A stretch of 64,000 nt of DNA. Source: Pseudomonadota bacterium. GTDB taxonomy: Bacteria > Pseudomonadota > Gammaproteobacteria > Xanthomonadales > Xanthomonadaceae. The notes beneath the pieces are model-generated. The model did no database searches and was not told the DNA's origin. It saw only the letters and a program-made list of their open reading frames with translations. The stretch spans positions 1 to 64,000 of the forward strand of contig JAUMYP010000009.1 of assembly GCA_030528565.1 (NCBI GenBank), written 5' to 3'. This document shows positions 1-12,909 of the stretch, piece by piece (positions within the stretch are counted from its first letter, which is position 1; every line of letters starts with the position of its first letter). Made by a program: the position numbers and the translations under genes.

Positions 1-135
1 GGGCTGCCTTCCATTCGGGGGAGAAAATTGAACCTTCAAAGCGTGGGACTATACAGCTACGTCGATGGCTGCCAGGTGCGCGCCCATGTGTCCACGGCAA
101 GAGTGCTCAAACAGGCGCGGGGGGAAAGACCTTGA
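1..135 (+). CDS. C-terminal end of an unrecognised ORF cut by the window edge
   Basis: Frame 1 is open from the first base to a TGA at 133-135, giving 44 residues that end in KQARGERP. There is no start in the window and I do not recognise the sequence. The piece is basic and short, so it may be the tail of a real gene or chance. The bases from 136 to the ftsH terminator at 219 hold no other feature I can support. Confidence 0.2.
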   Translation, partial: GLPSIRGRKLNLQSVGLYSYVDGCQVRAHVSTARVLKQARGERP

Positions 136-218
136 AAGGCATGGCTCTAAAGCCTGATTTTCCTGATGCGTAGCTTTGCACTACGCACAACTTGAATGTC
201 TCACTATATTTAGCCATG

Positions 219-261
219 AAAAACACCCCAAAGGTTGGAGGAATATCCAACTTTTGGGGTG
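219..261 (-). terminator. Rho-independent terminator of the rlmE-ftsH operon
   Basis: A near-perfect 16-bp inverted repeat (224-239 with 246-261) around a 6-base loop is followed, reading leftward, by a run of five T. It lies 40 bases beyond the ftsH stop, so it ends the leftward transcript. Confidence 0.85.
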
Positions 262-301
262 CAGCTCAGTGGCCTGGCCTTTTCTGGGTGCAGCCGATTA
301 C

Positions 302-2212
<1,911 letters not shown>

Positions 2213-2226
2213 GGAGCCTCCGGGCC

Positions 2227-2856
2227 TTACTTCATCTGCGCCAGCTTGCCCTGAGCCAGCGCATACACTTCATTGGAACGGCGGCGCGAGGCCGCCGGCT
2301 TGCGGATGGCCACCTTGGCATAACGGCGGCGCAGCTCGCGGACATAATCATCAAAGCCCACGCCCTGAAACAGTTTTATCAGGAATGTGCCACCAATGCG
2401 CAGATGGTCGTCGGCAAAAGCCATCGCCAGTTCAGAAAGGTACATCGCCCGCGCCTGGTCGACCGCATCCACCCCACTCATATTGGGGGCCATATCGGAC
2501 AAAACAAGGTCTACCGCGTCAGCGCCGAGCATTTGCTGCAACTGCGCCAGCACTTCGGCCTCGCGGAAATCGCCGTGCAGAAACTCGACTCCGGCCAGCG
2601 ACGACATTTCCAGGATGTCCGAGGCAATCACCCGCCCCGTGTCGCCAAGCTGCTGCCGCACCCATTGCGACCAGCCCCCCGGCGCCGCGCCCAGGTCCAC
2701 CACCACCATGCCGGGCTTCAGCAGCCGGTCGCGCTCGACCAGCTCCTCCAGCTTGAACGCCGCCCGCGAGCGCAAGCCCGCAGCCTGCGCCTTTTTGACG
2801 TAAGGGTCGGAGAAATGTTCGCGGAGCCAGCGATGACTGGATTTGCTTCTTGCCAT
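2227..2856 (-). CDS. rlmE: 23S rRNA (uridine-2'-O)-methyltransferase RlmE
   Basis: SAM-dependent enzyme that methylates the ribose of U2552 in the A loop of 23S rRNA. The 209-residue protein has the SAM-binding motif [13 protein letters not shown] (about 53-65) and the family's K-D-K-E catalytic tetrad: Lys in AFKLEEL, Asp in LSDMAPN, Lys in FLIKLFQG and Glu in SNEVY. It is the first gene of the leftward operon with ftsH. It starts 67 bp from the divergent yhbY, so the two share a promoter region, an arrangement common in proteobacteria. Confidence 0.97.
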   Translation of the reverse strand: MARSKSSHRWLREHFSDPYVKKAQAAGLRSRAAFKLEELVERDRLLKPGMVVVDLGAAPGGWSQWVRQQLGDTGRVIASDILEMSSLAGVEFLHGDFREAEVLAQLQQMLGADAVDLVLSDMAPNMSGVDAVDQARAMYLSELAMAFADDHLRIGGTFLIKLFQGVGFDDYVRELRRRYAKVAIRKPAASRRRSNEVYALAQGKLAQMK

Positions 2857-2923
2857 GACAACAGGTCTTTATCGTTCTGCGCATGATACCCTGCCCGCCC
2901 CCCTTGCCATTCACGCTTCACTG

Positions 2924-3229
2924 ATGAGTACCGAACTTTCTTCTGCCCAAATCCGTTACCTGCGCGGCGAAGCCCATGACCTCAAACCCTTGTTGCAGGT
3001 AGGCGGCAAGGGGCTGGGCGCGGGTTTGCTTGCCGAGCTTGAGCAGTTGCTGGAAGACCATGAACTCATCAAGGTAAAGGTGGCCGCTGCCGACCGCGAA
3101 AGCCGTGATGCGATGATTGCTGAAATGGTCGCGCAAGTGGGCGCGGCACTGGTGCAGCGCATCGGCCATACCGCCGTGCTGTACCGCGCCTCGAAAGAAA
3201 AACGCCGCATCGTACTGCCGCGCAGCTGA
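2924..3229 (+). CDS. yhbY: YhbY-type CRM-domain ribosome-assembly RNA-binding protein
   Basis: Small protein (101 residues) that is one CRM domain, a KH-like RNA-binding fold linked to pre-50S ribosome assembly. The family signatures are visible: RGEAHDLKPLLQVGGKGL near the N-terminus, ELIKVK in the middle and IGHTAVLYR near the end. The ATG at 2924 was chosen because homology starts at MSTELSSAQ; earlier in-frame starts would add a nonhomologous leader. It is divergent from rlmE and the next gene begins one base after its stop. Confidence 0.95.
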   Translation: MSTELSSAQIRYLRGEAHDLKPLLQVGGKGLGAGLLAELEQLLEDHELIKVKVAAADRESRDAMIAEMVAQVGAALVQRIGHTAVLYRASKEKRRIVLPRS

Positions 3230-3230
3230 T

Positions 3231-3608
3231 ATGCATCTGGTCGAAGAAAAGCCGGATTTCGAGTTTTTCCTGCGCGGCGCAGCTGGCCATTACGCCCTGG
3301 TCAATGAACAGCGGCTGCAAGCCAGTTTCATCCTCACCCCGCAGCAACTCATTGAAAACTGGCAGGTCAGGCAGGCTACGGAATTGGATGCCACGGCCAT
3401 GGCCAGCCTCATCGCCCTGCAACCGGAGGTGGTGATTCTCGGCACTGGTGATAGCCAGGCATTTCCGCCCTCTGAAGCCCTGGCCGCCTGTTTGTCACGC
3501 GGCATCGGCATTGAATGCATGTCCAATGCCGCCGCTGCCCGCACCTTCAACGTATTGGCCGGTGAAGGCCGCCATGTGGTAGCCGGGTTCATTTTGCAAA
3601 CTGCTTGA
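3231..3608 (+). CDS. Mth938-like domain (DUF498) protein
   Basis: Protein of 125 residues of the Mth938/NDUFAF3-like fold, an alpha/beta domain of uncertain bacterial function. The recognisable block is PEVVILGTGDSQAFPP followed by the GIECMSNAAAARTFNVLAGEGR segment, typical of the family. It starts one base after yhbY, so it is translationally linked to it. The molecular role is not known; the mitochondrial relative is a complex I assembly factor, which does not transfer directly. Confidence 0.88.
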   Translation: MHLVEEKPDFEFFLRGAAGHYALVNEQRLQASFILTPQQLIENWQVRQATELDATAMASLIALQPEVVILGTGDSQAFPPSEALAACLSRGIGIECMSNAAAARTFNVLAGEGRHVVAGFILQTA

Positions 3609-3768
3609 ATAGCGGCAAATCCCGCCGCAGTGCAACATGAAAAAGGCTTGTCGGCACTTTCAGTAATCGTTAAGGTGCAGTCATGCGCTGCCATGCGGGC
3701 AGCCGCATCGGGGAATGGCGCTCCGCCCAGCCTCGCCAATAAAACATGCCCCTCCCCGGAAGCTGTCC

Positions 3769-5247
3769 ATGTGTGAAACCGCCTTGCCTGACAACGAACC
3801 TGCTCCCCGGCTTTGGCAGGCACTCCTGCCGCTGTTGCTATTGGCCGGCATGCTGGGAATGGCGGTCTTCCTGTTCAAGGACAATAGCTCCCAGGGCCCC
3901 AACCAAATCGCACTGATACTGGCCTCGATGGTCGCGGCGCTGATTGGGCTTGCCAATGGCCAGCGCTGGCAGGACATTCAGGACGGCATGGTGCAAGGCA
4001 TTTCACTGGCCATCGTGCCGATTCTCATCCTGCTGGCAGTAGGCGCCCTGATTGGTGCCTGGATGCTCTCCGGCACCGTGCCGACGCTGATTGTGTACGG
4101 CCTGAAGCTGATGCATCCGAGCTATTTCTACCCGGCCGCCTGCCTGGTCTGTGCAATGGTGGCGCTCGCCATCGGCAGTAGCTGGACGGTCGCTGGCACA
4201 TTGGGCGTGGCACTGATTGGCGTTGCCCAGGGTCTGGGCATGTCGCCTGCGATTACCGCCGGTGCAGTGATTTCCGGTGCGTATTTTGGCGACAAAATCT
4301 CGCCACTTTCCGAAACCACCAATCTCGCGCCGGCGGCGGTGGAGTCGGAGCTGTTTGCGCATATCCGCCACATGCTGTGGACCACCATTCCAAGCCTGCT
4401 GCTGGCGCTGGTTCTGTTCACCGTTGTCGGCCTCTCTGCCAATACCCACAGCAATGGCATTTCATTTGGCGAATTGCCCGATATCTTGCGCGCCAACTTC
4501 AATATCGGCCCGCATTTGCTCATCCCGCTGGCCGTCGTGGTCATACTGGCCATGAAAAAAATGCCCGCCTATCCGGCCATCCTGATTGGCGCCCTGACCG
4601 GCCTGCTATTTGCCGCCCTGTTCCAGACCGAAGCCATGCTGCAAATGGGCAGCGCCGAGGGACGCCCGCAGTGGTTAGCGATGCTAGCAGGCGGCTGGAA
4701 GGTAATGGCCGATGGCTTCAGCATCGAAACCGGCAACGCCGCTGCCGATGATTTGGTCAGCCGTGGCGGCATGGCTTCGATGCTTTCCACCATTTGGCTG
4801 ATTGTCTGTGCGATGGGCTTTGGCGCTGTCATGGAGCGCACCGGCCTTTTGCAGCGCCTGATTCGGATGGTACTGAAACTAGCGCGCAGCACCGGCGCGC
4901 TGGTGGCCACCACCATTGCGACTGCCTTTGGCATCAATCTTGTTTCTGCCGACCAATACATGTCCATCGTGCTGACCGGACGGCTCTACCGTGAGGAGTA
5001 CGAGCACCGTGGCCTTGCGCCGGTCAATCTCTCCCGCGCGCTGGAAGATGGCGGCACCCTGACCTCGCCGCTGGTGCCCTGGAATACCTGCGGCGCCTAT
5101 ATGGCCGCCACGCTCGGCGTCGCCACGCTGGATTATTTGCCGTATGTATTTTTCAACCTTTTGAATCCGCTGGTTGCCATTGTCATGGCCTATGCCGGAT
5201 TCAAGATTCTGCGTATCGCCCCGGTTGTCGCCACAAAGCATTCCTGA
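3769..5247 (+). CDS. nhaC: Na+/H+ antiporter, NhaC family
   Basis: Polytopic inner-membrane antiporter expected to extrude Na+ in exchange for protons. The 492-residue protein has about a dozen hydrophobic segments. Conserved NhaC-type motifs include GSSWTVAGTLGVALIG, the ISGAYFGDKISPLSETTNLAP loop near the middle, and SADQYMSIVLTGRLYREEY and EDGGTLTSPLVPWNTCGAYMA near the C-terminus. The ATG at 3769 has a GGAAG site 8 bases upstream and precedes the charged N-terminal tail; the in-frame start at 3715 lacks one. A sodium-coupled transporter gene follows 33 bases later, so the pair may couple sodium cycling to solute uptake. Confidence 0.93.
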   Translation: MCETALPDNEPAPRLWQALLPLLLLAGMLGMAVFLFKDNSSQGPNQIALILASMVAALIGLANGQRWQDIQDGMVQGISLAIVPILILLAVGALIGAWMLSGTVPTLIVYGLKLMHPSYFYPAACLVCAMVALAIGSSWTVAGTLGVALIGVAQGLGMSPAITAGAVISGAYFGDKISPLSETTNLAPAAVESELFAHIRHMLWTTIPSLLLALVLFTVVGLSANTHSNGISFGELPDILRANFNIGPHLLIPLAVVVILAMKKMPAYPAILIGALTGLLFAALFQTEAMLQMGSAEGRPQWLAMLAGGWKVMADGFSIETGNAAADDLVSRGGMASMLSTIWLIVCAMGFGAVMERTGLLQRLIRMVLKLARSTGALVATTIATAFGINLVSADQYMSIVLTGRLYREEYEHRGLAPVNLSRALEDGGTLTSPLVPWNTCGAYMAATLGVATLDYLPYVFFNLLNPLVAIVMAYAGFKILRIAPVVATKHS

Positions 5248-5280
5248 CCCTGTAACCCCCAGCACAAAGAGTCCAAAACG

Positions 5281-6687
5281 ATGGAAAACCGCTCAATTCA
5301 CGGCATGTGGTCCTCGCGCCTGATGTTCATCCTGGCCGCCACTGGCTCGGCGGTCGGGCTGGGCAATATCTGGCGATTTCCGTACATCACCTCGGATAAC
5401 GGCGGCGGCGCATTCGTGCTGGTGTATCTGCTGTGCATCGCCATCGTCGGGCTGCCCATCCTGATTGGTGAAGTGCTGATTGGCCGGCACGGCAGGCTCA
5501 GCCCTATCAACTCGCTGCGCAAAATCATCAAGGAAAGCAATAGCTCCCCGGGATGGGTTGGCCTGGGCTGGATGGGCATCCTTGCCGGCATCCTGATTCT
5601 GAGCTTTTATTCGGTGGTCGCAGGCTGGACGCTGAATTACAGCTGGATTTACTTCAAGCAACTGTTCAGCAGCACGCCCATCATCACTGACCCCTCTGCC
5701 ACCTTCACCGGCATGCTGGGCAATGCCGGCGAGCTGACGTTCTGGCACAGCCTGTTCATGCTGCTGACCGTGGCCGTGGTGGCGCTGGGCGTTGAAAAGG
5801 GTCTGGAACGCGCCGTGCGCTGGCTGATGCCGGCATTGTTCCTGCTGCTGATTGCCCTGGTGGTGTACGGCATCACCACCGGCTTTGCCGGACAGGCCGC
5901 CGAGTTCCTGTTCAAGCCGGACTTTTCCAAAATCACTCCCAAGGTGCTGCTCGCCGCCATGGGGCAGGCGTTCTTCACCCTGAGCCTTGGCATGTGCACG
6001 ATGATGGCCTATGGCGCCTATCTGCCGCGCGAGGGTGTATCCATCCCCGGCTCCGGAGTCGCCGTGGCCCTGACCGATACCGGCGTGGCGCTCCTGGCCG
6101 GCATGGCCATCTTCCCCATTGTGCTGAACTACGGCATCAACCCCGCAGGCGGCGGCCCCGGCCTTATCTTTACTTCGCTGCCGCTGGCCTTCAATGAAAT
6201 GCCATTGGGCACCCCATATGGCCTGCTGTTCTTCGGACTGCTGTCGGTGGCCGCCTGGACTTCTTCCATCTCGCTGCTGGAGCCGGGCACCGCATGGCTG
6301 GTGGAACGCTTTGGCGTGGGCAGCCGCAAACGCGCTGCGCTGATGCTGAGCGCGCTGTCATGGCTGCTTGGCCTGATGTCGGTGCTGTCCTTCAATCACT
6401 GGTCGCATATCAAGATTCTGGGGCGCGATGTGATGAGCTTTATCGAGTTCATCTCCAGTGACCTGATGCTGCCGCTCGGCGGGCTTCTGATTGCGCTGTT
6501 TGTCGGCTGGTCGGTCAGGCAGGCCATCTTGCGTAAAGAATTGCCGGAAATGTCCCCGGGGCTGTTCAATATCTGGCTGTGGGTGGTGCGCATCCTGGCG
6601 CCGGCCCTGGTGTTGCTGGTGCTGCTGCGCGCGCTGGAGCCTGCTTTGAAGTCTTTGGCCGGGATGGTGCGCGTATTATTCATTTGA
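5281..6687 (+). CDS. Sodium-dependent transporter of the neurotransmitter:sodium symporter (SNF) family
   Basis: Inner-membrane symporter of the LeuT/TnaT fold, which in bacteria imports amino acids with Na+. The 468 residues carry the helix-1 signature SAVGLGNIWRFPYITSDNGGGAF, which contains the unwound sodium/substrate site, and a dozen hydrophobic segments. The substrate cannot be read from sequence. It follows nhaC by 33 bases and ends just before a strong terminator, so the two probably form one operon. Confidence 0.93.
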   Translation: MENRSIHGMWSSRLMFILAATGSAVGLGNIWRFPYITSDNGGGAFVLVYLLCIAIVGLPILIGEVLIGRHGRLSPINSLRKIIKESNSSPGWVGLGWMGILAGILILSFYSVVAGWTLNYSWIYFKQLFSSTPIITDPSATFTGMLGNAGELTFWHSLFMLLTVAVVALGVEKGLERAVRWLMPALFLLLIALVVYGITTGFAGQAAEFLFKPDFSKITPKVLLAAMGQAFFTLSLGMCTMMAYGAYLPREGVSIPGSGVAVALTDTGVALLAGMAIFPIVLNYGINPAGGGPGLIFTSLPLAFNEMPLGTPYGLLFFGLLSVAAWTSSISLLEPGTAWLVERFGVGSRKRAALMLSALSWLLGLMSVLSFNHWSHIKILGRDVMSFIEFISSDLMLPLGGLLIALFVGWSVRQAILRKELPEMSPGLFNIWLWVVRILAPALVLLVLLRALEPALKSLAGMVRVLFI

Positions 6688-6709
6688 CCCCTGACTACCG
6701 CGCGAGCCA

Positions 6710-6743
6710 ACGCCTCTTGCCACACCGGCAGGAGGCGTTTTTT
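6710..6743 (+). terminator. Rho-independent terminator after the transporter gene
   Basis: GC-rich hairpin (ACGCCTC and partner GGAGGCGT, with TGCC/GGCA extending the stem) followed by six T. It separates the transporter operon from mtnB, whose ATG is 37 bases later, so the mtnB promoter must overlap this element or transcription must read through. Confidence 0.85.
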
Positions 6744-6779
6744 CATCTGTCCGGCCGATATTGTTTGTAAACTTGCCGC

Positions 6780-7418
6780 ATGAATACCCCCCTCCCCTAC
6801 AACAGCATCCGCGTGGCCGAGCTTGCCGAGGTTTTGGCAAGCCATGTCCGTGAACTGGGCGAAGCCGGATGGACCCCGGCCACCAGCAGCAATTTCTCCA
6901 TGCGCGTGGACGATAAACACGCGCTAATCACCGTGTCCGGCCGCGACAAGCGCAAGCTCAGCGCCGATGACCTGATGGTGATTGACCTGGAAGGGCAGCC
7001 GGTCGGCAACAGCCTGCGCCCTTCGGCCGAAACCCTGCTGCATACCCAGCTATATCGCCGCTTTGCCGAAGTCGGCTGCGTGCTGCATACCCATTCGCTC
7101 AGCCAAACCGTGGCCTCACGCTTCTTTGCCCGGCAAGGCCATATCGAATTCCGCGATTACGAGCTACAAAAAGCCTTCCACGGCAACAGCACCCATGAAG
7201 ATGTCATGCGCGTACCAGTCTTTGCCAACACCCAGCACATGCCGACCCTGGCCGCACAAGTGGAGGCTGCCCTGGATGCCGCCCCCATGTGGGGCTATCT
7301 GATTGAAGGCCACGGCCTGTATGCCTGGGGACGCGACATCCATGAAGCCCGCCGCCACCTGGATGCCTTTGAATTTTTGCTTCAGTGTGAACTGAAACTG
7401 ATGGAGCTTGCCCGATGA
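6780..7418 (+). CDS. mtnB: Methylthioribulose-1-phosphate dehydratase
   Basis: Zinc enzyme of the class II aldolase fold that dehydrates 5-methylthioribulose 1-phosphate in the methionine salvage pathway. The 212-residue protein has the N-terminal block [13 protein letters not shown], the metal ligands HTHSLSQT (His-x-His), and a later conserved [10 protein letters not shown] with a third histidine. The stop overlaps the mtnD start by four bases (ATGA), a sign of coupled translation. It opens the mtnB-mtnD-DUF4298-mtnC operon. Confidence 0.96.
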   Translation: MNTPLPYNSIRVAELAEVLASHVRELGEAGWTPATSSNFSMRVDDKHALITVSGRDKRKLSADDLMVIDLEGQPVGNSLRPSAETLLHTQLYRRFAEVGCVLHTHSLSQTVASRFFARQGHIEFRDYELQKAFHGNSTHEDVMRVPVFANTQHMPTLAAQVEAALDAAPMWGYLIEGHGLYAWGRDIHEARRHLDAFEFLLQCELKLMELAR

Positions 7419-7957
7419 GCCGACTGCGCATTTTCAACGATAACGACCCGTCCACTATCCTCAAGCACAGCCAGCAACACGCCGAAATCGCTGCCGAACT
7501 GGCTCGCGTGGGGGTCGTGTTCGAGCAATGGCAGGCCAATGCGCCGGTCAAGGCCGGTGACAGCCCGGAGGCCATCATGGCTGCCTACCGCAACGATATC
7601 GACCGGCTGGTGGCAGCAAACGGCTTCAACAGCGTCGATGTGGTCAGCATCGCCCCGGATAACCCCAAGCGCGAAGAAATGCGCGCCAAATTCCTGGAAG
7701 AACACACCCACAAGGAAGGCGAAGTGCGCTTCTTCGTCGATGGCAGCGGCCTGTTTTCGCTGCATATCGGCAACCAGGTGTATGAAGTATTGTGCGAGAA
7801 AGGCGATTTGATTTCCGTCCCCGATGGCACCACCCACTGGTTCGACATGGGCCCCGCCCCCAGTTTTGTCGCCATCCGCTTCTTCACCAATCCCGATGGC
7901 TGGGTGGGCAACTTCACCGGCAGCGATATTGCCCAGCGATTCCCCCGCTACGAATAA
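7415..7957 (+). CDS. mtnD: Acireductone dioxygenase
   Basis: Cupin enzyme that oxidises acireductone to the keto acid precursor of methionine (Fe form), or to a CO-releasing product (Ni form). The 180-residue protein carries the metal-binding signature [11 protein letters not shown] (His-x-His-x4-Glu) and a distal histidine in [10 protein letters not shown]. It overlaps mtnB by four bases. The metal in vivo cannot be inferred from sequence. Confidence 0.97.
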   Translation: MSRLRIFNDNDPSTILKHSQQHAEIAAELARVGVVFEQWQANAPVKAGDSPEAIMAAYRNDIDRLVAANGFNSVDVVSIAPDNPKREEMRAKFLEEHTHKEGEVRFFVDGSGLFSLHIGNQVYEVLCEKGDLISVPDGTTHWFDMGPAPSFVAIRFFTNPDGWVGNFTGSDIAQRFPRYE

Positions 7958-7999
7958 TCCCATCCCACGCCTTGTGCAATCGCAACGAGAAACAACCCG

Positions 8000-8377
8000 A
8001 TGAAGCAAGCGCCGATTGACCCGGCAAGCGCACAAGCGCGGATTGATGCCATCCAGAAACGCTATCGTGAATGGACGCAGCTCGTTCCCGCACTGGAAGC
8101 TGCACAGCAGGACTGGCAACGCGGCATCGAAATCATGCGCGAACTCGCCCATTTCTATTTTGAGGGCGAGTACATGCGCTACCACGAGGCCATTGAAAAC
8201 GGGCTGGATGTCAACCTGCATACCGAGGGCGAATACAGCGTAATGAGTGAAGACGCCCTGTGGAATGCCTTTCACGAGCAGCACAGCCTGGCCTGGCAAC
8301 GCCTGCGCTCGGCCATCGCCGTGCTCGATAGCGATGCCCGGCAAGACGGTCAAACGGCCAGCCCCGCAAACCAATAA
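8000..8377 (+). CDS. DUF4298-like protein within the methionine-salvage operon
   Basis: Predicted 125-residue, mostly helical, acidic protein with no membrane segment and no known catalytic motif. The central block [29 protein letters not shown] looks like DUF4298, a small family without assigned function. It sits 42 bases after mtnD and 10 bases before mtnC on the same strand, so it is almost certainly co-transcribed with them. A role in methionine salvage is guilt by association only. Confidence 0.75.
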   Translation: MKQAPIDPASAQARIDAIQKRYREWTQLVPALEAAQQDWQRGIEIMRELAHFYFEGEYMRYHEAIENGLDVNLHTEGEYSVMSEDALWNAFHEQHSLAWQRLRSAIAVLDSDARQDGQTASPANQ

Positions 8378-8387
8378 CGCACACACC

Positions 8388-9080
8388 ATGACGCGCACCA
8401 TCCTGACTGATATCGAAGGCACCACCGGCAGCATTTCCTTTGTCAAAGACGTGCTGTTTCCGTATGCCCGCGCCGCCCTGCCCGGCTTCATTGCCACCCA
8501 TCAGCATGAGCCGCAGGTACGCGCCCTGCTGGAAGAAGTCGGCAACGAACTTGGCATTGCCTACGATGACCCCACCATTGCCGGAACCCTGCAAAGCTGG
8601 ATTGACCAGGACCGCAAACACACCGTGCTGAAAGCCCTGCAAGGCATGATTTGGCAAGCCGGTTACCGCGATGGCGAATTCACCGCACATATCTATCCGG
8701 ACGTGGCACCCGCCCTGCGCCAATGGCGCGCCGCCGGACACCGCCTGGCGGTATATTCATCCGGCTCGGTGCCCGCACAGCAACTGTTTTTCGGCCACTC
8801 CGATGCCGGCGACCTGCTGCCATTGTTCGATGCGTTTTTCGATACCCGGGTCGGACACAAACGCGAGCCTGAAAGTTACCAGCGCATCGCTGCGGAGCTG
8901 GGCGTAGCTGCCGATAACATCCTGTTTCTCTCCGATGTGGTGGAGGAACTGGATGCCGCCCGCGAAACCGGGATGCACACCTGCCTTGTTGACCGCCTGA
9001 ACGACTACCCCACCCCGCGCGATAACAACACCAGCAACGGCCACCGGCGCGTCGAAAGTTTCGCAGAAATCACGCTGTAA
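8388..9080 (+). CDS. mtnC: 2,3-diketo-5-methylthiopentyl-1-phosphate enolase-phosphatase
   Basis: HAD-superfamily enzyme that enolises and dephosphorylates diketomethylthiopentyl phosphate to acireductone, the MtnD substrate. The 230-residue protein starts [27 protein letters not shown], where DIEGT is the HAD nucleophile motif. The later conserved elements are the [14 protein letters not shown] region (motif II) and [13 protein letters not shown] (motif IV). The ATG at 8388 was chosen because homology begins there. It ends at a terminator shared with tgt. Confidence 0.97.
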   Translation: MTRTILTDIEGTTGSISFVKDVLFPYARAALPGFIATHQHEPQVRALLEEVGNELGIAYDDPTIAGTLQSWIDQDRKHTVLKALQGMIWQAGYRDGEFTAHIYPDVAPALRQWRAAGHRLAVYSSGSVPAQQLFFGHSDAGDLLPLFDAFFDTRVGHKREPESYQRIAAELGVAADNILFLSDVVEELDAARETGMHTCLVDRLNDYPTPRDNNTSNGHRRVESFAEITL

Positions 9081-9103
9081 TTAGCAGCCGGTCAACGCAA
9101 ACC

Positions 9104-9129
9104 AGCCCGCCATTTTTTGGCGGGCTTTG
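9104..9129. terminator. Bidirectional terminator between mtnC and tgt
   Basis: The 8-bp GC-rich stem AGCCCGCC/GGCGGGCT has an A/T-rich loop and T-rich flanks. It lies between the convergent mtnC (ends 9080) and tgt (ends 9156), so it can serve both transcripts. Confidence 0.75.
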
Positions 9130-9155
9130 TTGTAGAGCCTGTTCATCAGCCCATA

Positions 9156-10608
<1,453 letters not shown>

Positions 10609-10633
10609 TTACAACCGGGCTTAAAATGCAGGC

Positions 10634-11293
10634 ATGTCTGAAAAAACCTCCAAATCCCGCCTTGCCCAGCTATTCCTGACCGGCCTTCTGACCTTGTTGC
10701 CGTTGTGGCTGACCTGGATTGTGCTGCGCTTTGTATTCGTGCTGATGTCCGATATCAGTCGCCCCTGGGTCAAGCCGATTCTGCTGGGACTGGCGCAAGC
10801 CTCACCCGCCACGCTGGGCTGGCTGGCTGCGCCCTGGGTGCAGGCGGCGGTTGCCCTGCTGGGCACGGCGCTGGTGATTCTGCTGGTCGGCGTGCTCGCC
10901 CGGCAGGTTATCGGCCAGCGGCTGCTGCGCTGGTTCGAGGGCTTTATCGCCCGCATCCCGCTGGCCAATACCATTTACGGCAGCGCCCGCAAACTGCTGG
11001 ACATCCTGCAAAAATCCCCCGACGGCACGCAGCGGGTGGTGCTGATTGACTTTCCCAGCCCGGAAATGAAGGCCGTGGGTTTTGTCACCAAAGTCATCCG
11101 CGAAGCGGGCACTGGCCGCGAGCTGGCGGCTGTTTATGTGCCAACCACGCCGAACCCGACTTCCGGCTATCTGGAAATCGTGCCGGTTGAAAAAATCACC
11201 CCGACCGACTGGAGCGTGGACGAGGCGATGAGTTTCATTATTTCCGGCGGCGCGGTATCGCGCGATGAAATCCCGTTTTCCCGAAAGCAATGA
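10634..11293 (+). CDS. DUF502 family inner-membrane protein
   Basis: Protein of 219 residues with two strong membrane segments (about 10-33 and 68-90), followed by a soluble domain. The family hallmark is IPLANTIYGSARKLLDIL then FPSPEMKAVGFVTK and YVPTTPNPTSGYLEIVP. DUF502 proteins occur in bacteria and plants, and their biochemical role is not established. The gene begins 25 bases after the MITE, which therefore supplies or displaces its promoter. It is convergent with rhlE. Confidence 0.88.
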   Translation: MSEKTSKSRLAQLFLTGLLTLLPLWLTWIVLRFVFVLMSDISRPWVKPILLGLAQASPATLGWLAAPWVQAAVALLGTALVILLVGVLARQVIGQRLLRWFEGFIARIPLANTIYGSARKLLDILQKSPDGTQRVVLIDFPSPEMKAVGFVTKVIREAGTGRELAAVYVPTTPNPTSGYLEIVPVEKITPTDWSVDEAMSFIISGGAVSRDEIPFSRKQ

Positions 11294-11329
11294 CGTCATG
11301 GCAGGCTACAGCCCGCCATGAAGCCCCTG

Positions 11330-12628
11330 TCAAATGCCCGGGCGACGCTGTGGCTTGCGGGCAGCCTGCTTGCCCTGACTGCGAGCGCCTTGCGGCTTAC
11401 CCTCGCCTTCACGACGCGGCTTTTGTGGCCTGCGCTGGCCTTGCGGACGGCCGCGGCCAGGTTTGGGCAGATGGCCTTCCAGGCGCAATGGCTTTTCCGG
11501 CTCAAAACCACGCACGGTCTTGATTTCGATTTCGGTTTTCAAAAGTCGCTGGATTTGCCGTAGCAACGCCGCTTCTTCCTGCGCCACCAATGAAATCGCC
11601 TCGCCCTGCACGCCATTGCGGCCGGTACGGCCAATACGATGCACATAGTCTTCGGCCACCATCGGCAAGTCGTGATTGATGACCAATGGCAGCGCCGGAA
11701 TATCCAGCCCGCGCGCTGCCACATCGGTCGCCACCAAGATGCGCATCTTGCCGGACTTGAATGCATCCAGCGCCTTCTGCCGCGCCGCCTGGCTCTTGTT
11801 GCCGTGGATGGCAAGAGCCGGAAGTCCGGCTTTTTCCAGCTGCTCGGCAAGGCGGTTGCAGCCATGCTTGGTCTTGCCAAACACCAGCACGCGCTCGGTA
11901 TGACGGGCAGCCAGAATATCCACCAAAAGGTCACGCTTTTTGTTGCCGTCCACCGGATGCACGCGATGGACGATGGTATCGGCCACGGCATTCTGCGCCG
12001 CCACCTGCACTTCTACCGGCGACTTCAGATAGTCCATCGCCAAGGCCTTGATGCGCGGCTCGAAGGTGGCCGAGAACAGCAGTGACTGACGCTCAACCGG
12101 CACCCGCGCCAGAATGCGCTTGATGGCGGGCAAAAAGCCCATGTCCAGCATCCGGTCAGCCTCGTCCAGCACCAGCACTTCCACCGCATCGAGCTTGGCC
12201 GTGCCACGCTCAAGATGGTCAATCAGGCGCCCGGGGCAAGCTACCAGCACATCCACGCCACGCTTAAGATTGTCCACCTGCGGCTGCATGCCAACACCGC
12301 CAAACAGCAGGGTGATGTTCAGACGCAAATGACGGGCATAGGTTTTCAGGTTGTCCGCCACCTGCACGGCCAACTCACGGGTCGGCACCAGTACCAATGC
12401 GCGCGGTTTGCGTGGGCCCTTGGCCGGGGTTTGCCCGGCCAGACGCTGCAACATCGGCAAGCCAAACGCAGCCGTCTTGCCGGTGCCGGTCTGCGCCCCG
12501 CCCAGCAGGTCGTGGCCTGCCAGTACCTGCGGGATGGCCTGTTGCTGGATGGGGGTGGGCGCGCTGTAACCGGCTTCGGCCAGGGCACGCAACAAGGCGG
12601 GCGAAAGCCCGAGCGATTCAAAACTCAT
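11330..12628 (-). CDS. rhlE: DEAD-box ATP-dependent RNA helicase, RhlE type
   Basis: RNA helicase of 432 residues for ribosome assembly or RNA turnover. Motifs in order: Q motif (SAPTPIQQQAIP), AQTGTGKT (Walker A), PTRELAVQ, DEADRMLDMGF, SATF, and the C-terminal HRIGRTGRNG. The C-terminal tail after about residue 385 is Arg/Lys/Gly-rich and probably unstructured, as usual in RhlE. The start at 12628 has a GGAG site; the open frame continues upstream to 12844 but that part is noncoding-like. The first 300 bases upstream hold only the promoter region and a short ATACAGA/TCTGTAT hairpin near 12645. Confidence 0.95.
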   Translation of the reverse strand: MSFESLGLSPALLRALAEAGYSAPTPIQQQAIPQVLAGHDLLGGAQTGTGKTAAFGLPMLQRLAGQTPAKGPRKPRALVLVPTRELAVQVADNLKTYARHLRLNITLLFGGVGMQPQVDNLKRGVDVLVACPGRLIDHLERGTAKLDAVEVLVLDEADRMLDMGFLPAIKRILARVPVERQSLLFSATFEPRIKALAMDYLKSPVEVQVAAQNAVADTIVHRVHPVDGNKKRDLLVDILAARHTERVLVFGKTKHGCNRLAEQLEKAGLPALAIHGNKSQAARQKALDAFKSGKMRILVATDVAARGLDIPALPLVINHDLPMVAEDYVHRIGRTGRNGVQGEAISLVAQEEAALLRQIQRLLKTEIEIKTVRGFEPEKPLRLEGHLPKPGRGRPQGQRRPQKPRREGEGKPQGARSQGKQAARKPQRRPGI

Positions 12629-12909
12629 GGAAACTCCAGTATGGATACAGAAAAATCTGTATGTTTGAAACCCGGAGCTTTCCTGCCGCGCTGCGAGATC
12701 CTGTAATGAGACACGCCCGATGGGCATGGCGGCGCAGGCAAGGTGTGCGGGGAATGTGCCTGCCTTGGGCGAGAGCGACAAACTTGAGGAAAACGAACCT
12801 AACCTGCGCGAGCGCCGCCATGATACGGCAAATGGCAAGCGCATTTGTCGCCAAAACTGAATGAGCTCATTGGCGCCGCCATATCCAGCGGCACCATTGA
12901 TGGACTTAT

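Noticed and set aside
6744..6779. SAM riboswitch upstream of mtnB
   Set aside because: Only 37 bases separate the terminator and the start codon, too short for a SAM aptamer.
9134..9144. GAGCCTGTTCA near the tgt stop as another IS end
   Set aside because: Only 11 bases match and the following bases diverge; no partner or target duplication.
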